DNA of 32,599 bases from Bradyrhizobium sp. Its GTDB lineage: Bacteria > Pseudomonadota > Alphaproteobacteria > Rhizobiales > Beijerinckiaceae. The stretch lies in the NCBI GenBank assembly GCA_004799435.1, contig SSMV01000028.1:1-32599 (forward strand), read 5' to 3'. The notes beneath the pieces were generated by a model. It had not been told where the DNA came from. It saw only the letters and a list, made by a program, of their open reading frames with translations, and did not search any database. Shown here in pieces: positions 8,225-13,456 of this stretch. Each line of letters opens with the position of its first letter. The stretch's first letter is position 1. The position numbers were made by a program, and so were the translations under genes.

Positions 8225-8246
8225 ATTTATCAGCTATGAAGAAGTT

Positions 8247-8342
8247 CGATCCGTTCTTTGGGTCCTGAATGACTCCTATCCGTTCTATTCGACGCCTCCC
8301 AGCCAATCGACCTCCCAGCCGCCTTCGGGCGGCTGTTTTTTT
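8247..8342 (+). ncRNA. Candidate small RNA with tandem CCTCCCAGCC motifs
   Basis: This intergenic stretch lies between a perfect CtrA-type site (8209-8224) and a strong intrinsic terminator (8316-8342), giving an expected transcript of roughly 90-100 nt. The start is a guess from spacing. It contains two copies of CCTCCCAGCC (8295-8304 and 8311-8320). Such C-rich anti-Shine-Dalgarno-like seeds are typical of alphaproteobacterial regulatory RNAs, for example the CCUCCUCCC-motif and GsrN-type RNAs. The second copy is partly used in the terminator stem. The alternative is that this is only the 3' UTR and terminator of the mnmA-DUF1192 transcript. I cannot assign it to a known RNA family by sequence. 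Confidence 0.4.
8316..8342 (+). terminator. Strong intrinsic terminator with UUCG tetraloop
   Basis: An 8-bp stem, CAGCCGCC (8316-8323) with GGCGGCTG (8328-8335), is capped by the very stable C(UUCG)G tetraloop and followed by seven T residues (8336-8342). It would end the mnmA-DUF1192 transcript and/or a small RNA, and it insulates rcdA. Confidence 0.9.
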
Positions 8343-8362
8343 GCGTTTTCGCGGCGAGCGGC

Positions 8363-8378
8363 TTAGCATTTCGTTAAC
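8363..8378 (+). promoter_or_regulatory. CtrA-like site upstream of rcdA
   Basis: TTAG-N7-TTAAC, one base off the CtrA consensus, lies 130 bases before the rcdA start and immediately after the intrinsic terminator. It has the same one-base variant as the site at sciP. A role in rcdA transcription is inferred from position. Confidence 0.45.
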
Positions 8379-8507
8379 CTTAGCCAAAAGTAAACGGCCG
8401 CTCGGGGCGGCGCGGCGTTAATCTTGCGACGCGTGCTGTAGCGGACGGGTCCTGTGCGATTGCGGCACGGCGGACCGACGCGAAGGCAAGGCGTGCAGGA
8501 GAGGCTG

Positions 8508-9056
8508 ATGAGGCAAGGGGACGGAACGGCGCGAAGCGCGGCCTTTGGCGATTTGGCGGCCAATACGGTGTCGTTCTTCCATCGGCTCGCCGCTTCAGAA
8601 GCATTTAAAACGCTGTTTCGCGAAGGCATGAACCTGGTCGAGGAGACCGCCGCCTATCTCGACGGACCGGGGCGCGAAGAATCGCGCCATCTGCCGCGTC
8701 CTCTGGCGCTTGCCTATGCGACCGAAAGCATGCGTCTGACGACCCGCCTGATGCAGGTCGCCTCGTGGCTGCTGCTGCAGCGCGCCGTTAACGAGGGCGA
8801 GTTGACCTTCGCTCAGGCGCGTTCGGAAAAGCATCGGGTGCGGCTCGCCGGCCAGGAGATCGCCTGTCCACCCGATCTGTTCGAGCAACTGCCCGAGGCC
8901 TTGCGCGGATTTTCGCAAAAATCGCTGCGCATGCAGGCGCGGGTCGCACACCTCGACCGTTCGCTCGCCGCGGCCGAAACCACCGAGCCGCCGCTTCCCG
9001 CGCCGAGCGTTGTCGCGACGCAGGTCGAGCGACTGCGGGCCGCTTTCGCGCTCTGA
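8508..9056 (+). CDS. rcdA: RcdA-family protein (DUF1465), adaptor for regulated CtrA proteolysis
   Basis: This 182-residue helical protein belongs to DUF1465, the family of Caulobacter RcdA. RcdA is a polar adaptor that, with CpdR and PopA, brings CtrA to ClpXP for degradation. Family-like segments are SFFHRLAASEAFKTLFREGM, ESRHLPRPLALAYATESMRL, TTRLMQVASWLLLQRAVNEG and ARSEKHRV. A GCAGGAGAG ribosome-binding site directly precedes the ATG at 8508, so the longer frame from 8454 is rejected. It has its own upstream region with a CtrA-like site after a strong terminator, so it is probably transcribed alone. In many Rhizobiales the protein is annotated only as DUF1465; the CtrA role is transferred from Caulobacter. 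Confidence 0.85.
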   Translation: MRQGDGTARSAAFGDLAANTVSFFHRLAASEAFKTLFREGMNLVEETAAYLDGPGREESRHLPRPLALAYATESMRLTTRLMQVASWLLLQRAVNEGELTFAQARSEKHRVRLAGQEIACPPDLFEQLPEALRGFSQKSLRMQARVAHLDRSLAAAETTEPPLPAPSVVATQVERLRAAFAL

Positions 9057-9128
9057 GCGGACCATAGGCGGCGTCGGGCGGCATGCGCCCTTGCGCGGCC
9101 GCATTTTTGGCCGCATTGCTCGGCACGA

Positions 9129-9815
9129 ATGTCCAGACCCGACGCCAAACCGCGCGCCATGCCCGTCCCTGACTGCCGCCTCTATCTCTTCACCCCGTCG
9201 CTGACCGCGGCCACGCTTCCTGCTTTTGCGCCGCGCCTGGCCGAGGCGCTCGGCGCGGGCGACGTCGCCAGCCTTTTGGTGCGCATCGCGCCCGATGCGG
9301 CGGGCGACGCCAAGCGCATTGCCGAACAATTGCTGACGGTCGCCGCGCCTTATGAAGCGGCAATTCTCCTCGATGGCGATCCACGGCTGGCGGCGCGCGC
9401 CGGCGCCGACGGCGCGCATGTTTCGGGGACCGGCGAAGCGCTCAGCGAGGCGCTGGCAAGCCTGAAGCCGGAACGTATCGTCGGCGCGGGCGGATTGCGC
9501 GGCCGCGACGACGCCATGGCGGCGGGCGAGGCGGGCGCCGATTATGTGATGTTCGGCGAACCGCGGCGCGACGGTTTCACGCCGCCGCTCGCCGAAACGA
9601 TCGAGCGCATCGAATGGTGGGCGACGATCTTCGAGACGCCCTGCGTCGGTTTTGCCGCCAAGCTCGACGATCTTGTGGCGCTGGCGGCGGCTGGCGCCGA
9701 TTTCGTCGCGCTGGGCGACGCCTTATGGGCGGCCCCCTCGCTGGCCGAGGCGGTCGCCGCTGCTGCGGCGGCGGCGGCCCAGGCGGCTAAAGCGCGGGCG
9801 GAGGCGGCGTCGTGA
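9129..9815 (+). CDS. ThiE-like (thiamine phosphate synthase fold) protein, probably divergent
   Basis: A 228-residue TIM-barrel-type protein resembling thiamine phosphate synthase: LYLFTP at the start, DGAHVSG, then GADYVMFGEP, and GADFVALGDALW near the end. The landmarks of an active ThiE are altered. The substrate motif normally reading GVHLGQ is AHVSGT, and the usual GPxFxTxTK loop after the ADY motif is replaced by GEPRRDGFTP. A role other than thiamine synthesis is therefore possible. The tail is a low-complexity Ala-rich helix (about residues 205-228). The downstream Sel1-repeat gene starts inside its stop (GTGA), so the two are coupled. No thi genes are nearby. The ATG at 9129 lacks a strong ribosome-binding site; another Met at 9159 is possible. 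Confidence 0.75.
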   Translation: MSRPDAKPRAMPVPDCRLYLFTPSLTAATLPAFAPRLAEALGAGDVASLLVRIAPDAAGDAKRIAEQLLTVAAPYEAAILLDGDPRLAARAGADGAHVSGTGEALSEALASLKPERIVGAGGLRGRDDAMAAGEAGADYVMFGEPRRDGFTPPLAETIERIEWWATIFETPCVGFAAKLDDLVALAAAGADFVALGDALWAAPSLAEAVAAAAAAAAQAAKARAEAAS

Positions 9816-10801
9816 GCAGAGCCGACAGCGCAGATCGGATCGCCCTCGCCCTCGCCCTCGCCGCGACTCTTGCATTTATCATCCCCGCCGCCAGCCAGAC
9901 GCTTGCGCCGCCATTTGCCGCGTCCTCGGCGCCGACGCCGGCCACGGCGGCTGGCGGGGCGCCCGCCGACATCGCCTTCGGCGCCTATCAGCGCGGCTAT
10001 TTTCTCACCGCCCTGCATGAAGCGCAGCGGCGCGTCATCGACGATCCCAAAGACGCCAAGGCGATGACGCTCATCGGCGAGATCTACAGCGACGGCTACG
10101 CCGTGCCCCATAGCGATGTCGAGGCGGCGCGCTGGTTTCGTGTCGCTGCGGGCCTCGGCGATCGCGAAGCGGCTTTTGCGCTCGGCCTCATGCTGCTCAA
10201 TGGCGCAAACGGCGTTCCCGCCGACCATGCGGGCGCGAAAGCGCTGTTCGAGCAGGCGGCGGCGAAGGGGCAGGCCGGCGCGCTCTATAACCTCGGGGTC
10301 ATCGCGATCGGCGACAACGCCGGCGGCGTCGCCGATTTCGCCAAAGCGGCCGATTTCTTCCGCCGGTCCGCCGAGGCGGGCGATGGCGACGCCGCCTATT
10401 CCTATGGCGTGCTGCTGCGGGAAGGCAAAGGCGTTCCGCTCGACATTGGCGAGAGCGCAAAATGGCTCAAGCGCGCCGCCGACGCCGGCGTCGCCGCCGG
10501 TCAGGTCGAATACGCCATCATGCTGTTCAACGGCGTCGGCGTCGCCAAGGACGAAAAAGGCGCGGCGAAGATGTTTCTGCGCGCGGCGGCGCGCAACAAT
10601 CCGATCGCCCAGAATCGCCTCGCCCATCTCTTTGTGCTGGGACGCGGCGTGGACAAGGACCTGGTCGAGGCCGCCACCTGGAACCGCTTCGCCAAGGCGG
10701 CTGGCATTGACGACCCCGACCTCGACGTGGCGACGTCCAACCTGTCCGCCGACGAGAACAAGCGCGTCGACGAATTGATCCGTCGGCAGTCGTCGTTCTG
10801 A
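9812..10801 (+). CDS. Sel1-repeat (TPR-like) exported protein
   Basis: The 329-residue protein begins with a hydrophobic segment (about residues 9-27, IALALALAATLAFIIPAAS) that reads as a signal peptide or membrane anchor. About six Sel1-like repeats of roughly 36 residues follow (for example DVEAARWFRVAAGLGDREA, GAKALFEQAAAKGQAGALYN, GESAKWLKRAADAGVAAGQ). These form alpha-alpha superhelices used for protein contacts, often in envelope or polar-development factors (compare Caulobacter PodJ and rhizobial ExoR, which also carry such repeats). The partner is unknown. The GTG start at 9812 overlaps the preceding TGA by four bases (GTGA), so it is translated together with the ThiE-like gene. It converges on the DUF2244 gene with only two bases between them. 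Confidence 0.85.
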   Translation: MSRADSADRIALALALAATLAFIIPAASQTLAPPFAASSAPTPATAAGGAPADIAFGAYQRGYFLTALHEAQRRVIDDPKDAKAMTLIGEIYSDGYAVPHSDVEAARWFRVAAGLGDREAAFALGLMLLNGANGVPADHAGAKALFEQAAAKGQAGALYNLGVIAIGDNAGGVADFAKAADFFRRSAEAGDGDAAYSYGVLLREGKGVPLDIGESAKWLKRAADAGVAAGQVEYAIMLFNGVGVAKDEKGAAKMFLRAAARNNPIAQNRLAHLFVLGRGVDKDLVEAATWNRFAKAAGIDDPDLDVATSNLSADENKRVDELIRRQSSF

Positions 10802-10803
10802 GA

Positions 10804-11322
10804 CTAATCATTATTCGAAGGTCTGGGTTCGAACCGCGGCCCACGCCGCGCCTCGCCCAGCGCACGCGCCAGCGCGCCGCCGAAAGCGTGTTTCTCGTGA
10901 GCCCCGAGAAACGCCGCGATCTCAAGCCGGCGCCCGCCGCTGCGCAGCGCCAGTCTTTGCGCCGCGGCGGCGTCTTCGGCGCGCTCAAGCGTCACCCAGG
11001 CCGGATTGAAGCGCCATTCGCGCCGCGCGCCATCCGCGCTGCCGCGGGCAAGTTGCAGTTCGAGATAGGTCAGACGGAAATCCTCATAGGCGCGCGCGGC
11101 GCGAAAGCTGGCGCGAAAGGCCAGCCACAGCAGCGCGACGTCGAGGCCAAGAAAACTGACGATCGGCCAGGCGCCGATGAGGTAGAATGGCAGGCTGATC
11201 AGCGTGCTGGCGATGAAGGTTGCGACCATCACCCGGCGCGCGCCCGCGAGCGTCAGCGAACGGCGCGGCGAAAGTCGCACCGCAAACAGCGGCGCCTCGT
11301 CAGCGACTGGCCCATCGTCCAT
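10804..11322 (-). CDS. DUF2244 integral membrane protein
   Basis: A 172-residue protein of the alphaproteobacterial DUF2244 family, function unknown. It begins MDDGPVADEAPLFAVRLSPR and carries a characteristic SLT-rich segment. Two closely spaced membrane helices follow at about residues 35-75 (MVATFIASTLISLPFYLIGA and WPIVSFLGLDVALLWLAF), then a cytoplasmic domain with WVTLER and the segment AAFLGAHEKHAFGGALARAL. I chose the internal ATG at 11322 because the upstream extension to 11484 is unlike the family and would overlap nth. It is divergent from nth across 59 bases, an arrangement I recall as common in Rhizobiales, where the DUF2244 and nth genes are often adjacent. Confidence 0.85.
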   Translation of the reverse strand: MDDGPVADEAPLFAVRLSPRRSLTLAGARRVMVATFIASTLISLPFYLIGAWPIVSFLGLDVALLWLAFRASFRAARAYEDFRLTYLELQLARGSADGARREWRFNPAWVTLERAEDAAAAQRLALRSGGRRLEIAAFLGAHEKHAFGGALARALGEARRGPRFEPRPSNND

Positions 11323-11381
11323 GGCCGTCCTCAGGTCGCGCCGCGCTTGGCGGCGCCGGTCAGGCCAAATATAAGGCGGGC

Positions 11382-12104
11382 ATGGCGGGAGGCAATATAG
11401 CGCGAGGACGGTCGCAGGCGTCGGCCCGCCAGGGAAACGCGAAAGCGACTCGCTCGGCAAAAGACGCGCAGGCGCAAAGCGCACGCGTCGCCGAAATCTT
11501 CGCCCGTTTCGCCGCGGCGATGCCGACGCCCAAGAGCGAGATTGAGTATCGCGATCCTTTCACGCTGCTTGTCGCGGTCGTTTTGTCGGCGCAGGCGACC
11601 GACGTCGGCGTCAACAAGGCGACTCGCGGACTGTTCGCCATCGCAGACACGCCGACGAAAATGGCGGCGCTTGGCGAAGCGGGCCTCGCTGAAAAGATCA
11701 AGACGATCGGCCTTTTCCGCACCAAGGCGAAGAATGTCATCGCCCTCTCGCAGACGCTCGTGCGCGATTACGGCGGCCAGACGCCGCGCGACCGCGAAGC
11801 GCTCGAAGCGCTGCCGGGCGTCGGCCGCAAAACGGCGAATGTCGTCCTCAATGTCGCCTTTGGGGAGCCGACGCTGGCGGTGGACACTCATGTCTTTCGC
11901 GTCGCCAATCGCATTCCGCTAGCGCCAGGCAAGACGCCGCGCGAAGTCGAGGACGGGCTGATGAAGATCGTGCCCGAAGCCTATCTCGACCATGCGCATC
12001 ACTGGCTGATTCTGCATGGTCGCTACACATGCAAGGCGCGCGCGCCGCTCTGCGGGCGCTGCGTCATCGCCGATCTGTGCCGCTTTCCCGGCAAGACCGC
12101 CTGA
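11382..12104 (+). CDS. nth: Endonuclease III (Nth), DNA glycosylase/AP lyase
   Basis: The 240-residue enzyme removes oxidised pyrimidines and cuts the AP site in base-excision repair. The helix-hairpin-helix LPGVGRKTANVV carries the catalytic lysine K150, and the catalytic Asp is D168 in VDTHVFRVANR. A [4Fe-4S] cluster site, C-x6-C-x2-C-x5-C, is complete at C217, C224, C227 and C233. A basic, Ala/Gln-rich N-terminal extension of about 35 residues precedes the core, as in many alphaproteobacterial homologues. The ATG at 11382 follows an AAGGCGGG ribosome-binding site. Longer frames overlap the divergent DUF2244 gene and are rejected. The tRNA-His gene lies just downstream on the other strand. 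Confidence 0.95.
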   Translation: MAGGNIARGRSQASARQGNAKATRSAKDAQAQSARVAEIFARFAAAMPTPKSEIEYRDPFTLLVAVVLSAQATDVGVNKATRGLFAIADTPTKMAALGEAGLAEKIKTIGLFRTKAKNVIALSQTLVRDYGGQTPRDREALEALPGVGRKTANVVLNVAFGEPTLAVDTHVFRVANRIPLAPGKTPREVEDGLMKIVPEAYLDHAHHWLILHGRYTCKARAPLCGRCVIADLCRFPGKTA

Positions 12105-12135
12105 GATCGGCGTTCGATGAAGCTCGGGAAGAGGA

Positions 12136-12212
12136 TGGTACCGCCACCCCGGCTCGAACGGGGGACCTCTAGATCCACAATCTAGCGCTCTAACCAACTG
12201 AGCTATGGCGGC
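12136..12212 (-). tRNA. tRNA-His (anticodon GTG), no encoded G-1, A73
   Basis: A complete cloverleaf can be drawn, with the CCA end encoded. The acceptor pairs GCCGCCA with TGGCGGT, with a G1:U72 wobble. The D arm is GCTC/GAGC, the anticodon stem CTAGA/TCTAG encloses loop TTGTGGA (anticodon GTG), and the T arm is CCCCG-TTCGAGC-CGGGG. The base before G1 is C, so the extra 5' G (G-1) found on nearly all histidine tRNAs is not encoded, and the discriminator is A73 rather than C73. This is the altered identity set described for Rhizobiales, Rhodobacterales and Caulobacterales, and it supports the taxonomic placement. Confidence 0.95.
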
Positions 12213-12222
12213 GACGGCCGGG

Positions 12223-12251
12223 AAATTAGTGGCAAGGCCTGGCGATTGCAA
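12223..12251 (-). promoter_or_regulatory. Predicted promoter of tRNA-His
   Basis: On the minus strand TTGCAA (12251-12246) and TAATTT (12228-12223) are separated by exactly 17 bases. The -10 box lies 11 bases upstream of the mature tRNA 5' end, predicting a very short 5' leader of a few bases. This is a good match to a housekeeping sigma promoter. Confidence 0.55.
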
Positions 12252-12332
12252 GCATATGCGCGCCCGCGCGAGACAGGCGCGCGGGGGCGGCGAAAGCGGC
12301 GCGCGCAAGCGCTCCGCTAGGCCGGAAAACCG

Positions 12333-12866
12333 TTAATGCGAAAGGTTGAGCGCCTTGGCGACTTGGGCCTTGATCGGCGCGGAAGCTTCGAGCGCGAACC
12401 TCTGCGCCAGCTCGCCGAACTCCTTGGCCTGCGCGGAGGCGGCGTCGATCCGCTTGCGCGCGAATTCGCTCTGCAGCTCGACATAGTCGGCGACGCTGGC
12501 TGCGCCGAACGAGGATTTCAGAAAATCGAAATTGGCTTCGACATTGGCGCGCAGCGTGTCGAGGGCTTTGGCGTTGATCGCGGCGACGGCGGCGCGCGTC
12601 GCGGCGTAGCTTGCTTCAATCGCCGCGGCAGATTCGTCCGCGGCAACCTTGGCCTTCACATAGACGGCGCGCCCCTGGGCGAGGCCCTTCTCGACGCTGT
12701 CGCGCAAGACCCCTTGATATTCGCCCGCCGAAGGCTGGGGAGCAGTAAGCAGCTTGGCCGAAGCGGCGGCGGCCGGGATCGCCGGCGCAGCCACCGGGGC
12801 TGGCGCAGCGGCGGATTGCGCAACGGCCGATTGCACGATGGCGGATTTCTTGGGGGTGTTGGCCAT
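12333..12866 (-). CDS. Phasin-family protein (PHB granule coat), longer paralogue
   Basis: A 177-residue protein with a C-terminal phasin domain of about 125 residues: amphipathic helices with heptad-like Ala/Glu/Lys patterning (GEYQGVLRDSVEKGLAQGRA, AADESAAAIEASYAATRAAV, DYVELQSEFARKRIDAASAQ). The first 45 residues are a low-complexity Ala/Pro/Val/Gln region. Phasins coat polyhydroxybutyrate granules and control their size and number. The start at 12866 follows a GAAGGA ribosome-binding site. It lies 32 bases downstream of the shorter phasin gene, so the pair is probably one transcript. No phaC or phaR gene is visible in the window. Confidence 0.85.
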   Translation of the reverse strand: MANTPKKSAIVQSAVAQSAAAPAPVAAPAIPAAAASAKLLTAPQPSAGEYQGVLRDSVEKGLAQGRAVYVKAKVAADESAAAIEASYAATRAAVAAINAKALDTLRANVEANFDFLKSSFGAASVADYVELQSEFARKRIDAASAQAKEFGELAQRFALEASAPIKAQVAKALNLSH

Positions 12867-12898
12867 GGTCTAAAGTCCTTCGTTGGGAGCGAGGGTGA

Positions 12899-13264
12899 TC
12901 ACTTGGATTCCGGCGTCGTGCTCTTCTGCACCAGCGCGCCGATTTCCTTGGCCTGGGCCTGAAGATTGGCGAGCTGCGTCTTGAGAAACTCGCTTTGCAA
13001 AGCGAAGGCTTCCTGAGGATCCTTGGACTGCACCAGCTTATGGGCGAGTTCGAGCGCGGCGTTCACATTCTGCTCGGTGAAGCCGAGCACCTGGGACCCG
13101 ACCGACTTCGCATTCTTCTGCGCGGTCTCCGCGGCATTGTCGGCCGCGCCGATCGCCTTCTGGGCGACGGTGACGAAGCCTTCGAACGCTTTGCGCGCCT
13201 GATCGACGCTGCGCTCGGCGAAATCGCGAAGATCGTTGGGAACTTCGAATGGCGAATTGGTCAT
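12899..13264 (-). CDS. Phasin-family protein (PHB granule coat), shorter paralogue
   Basis: A 121-residue phasin: FEVPNDLRDFAERSVDQARK, AFEGFVTVAQKAIGAADNAA, TEQNVNAALELAHKLVQSKD and LQSEFLKTQLANLQAQAKEI are typical of the alphaproteobacterial phasin family. It is predicted to be all helical and amphipathic, with no signal peptide, consistent with a cytoplasmic granule-surface protein. The ATG at 13264 is preceded by a very strong GGGGGGAGGG ribosome-binding site; the longer frame from 13333 is rejected. It is the first gene of a two-phasin unit and is divergent from the large histidine kinase gene over 192 bases. Confidence 0.88.
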   Translation of the reverse strand: MTNSPFEVPNDLRDFAERSVDQARKAFEGFVTVAQKAIGAADNAAETAQKNAKSVGSQVLGFTEQNVNAALELAHKLVQSKDPQEAFALQSEFLKTQLANLQAQAKEIGALVQKSTTPESK

Positions 13265-13394
13265 GACGGTCCCTCCCCCCAAGGAGCCTATAGACGGGAT
13301 TTTGCTGCAGTGCAACATAATTTGGCGACCCAACGGCCGTTAACCGTCTCCCGGCTCGCCGGAGGACTGCCCTCAGGAAAGACAAGCAAATCCA

Positions 13395-13410
13395 TTAAGG
13401 TTTTGGTAAG
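13395..13410 (+). promoter_or_regulatory. Weak CtrA-like site before the histidine kinase gene
   Basis: TTAA-N7-GTAAG lies about 47 bases before the kinase start codon and differs from the CtrA consensus at one specified base. The local A/T-rich patch in an otherwise GC-rich region is consistent with a promoter. The call is weak. Confidence 0.25.
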
Positions 13411-13456
13411 GATGACTTTGCGGGCCTTCCCGCACCCTTGAAAACCGCACCTTCCA

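Noticed and set aside
12259-12289. GC-rich imperfect hairpin downstream of the phasins
   Set aside because: The stem has mismatches and there is no T-run in either direction, so it was not called a terminator. It overlaps the tRNA-His upstream region.
12899-13333. Longer start for the first phasin at 13333
   Set aside because: The upstream extension is unlike phasins. The ATG at 13264 has a very strong ribosome-binding site just before it.
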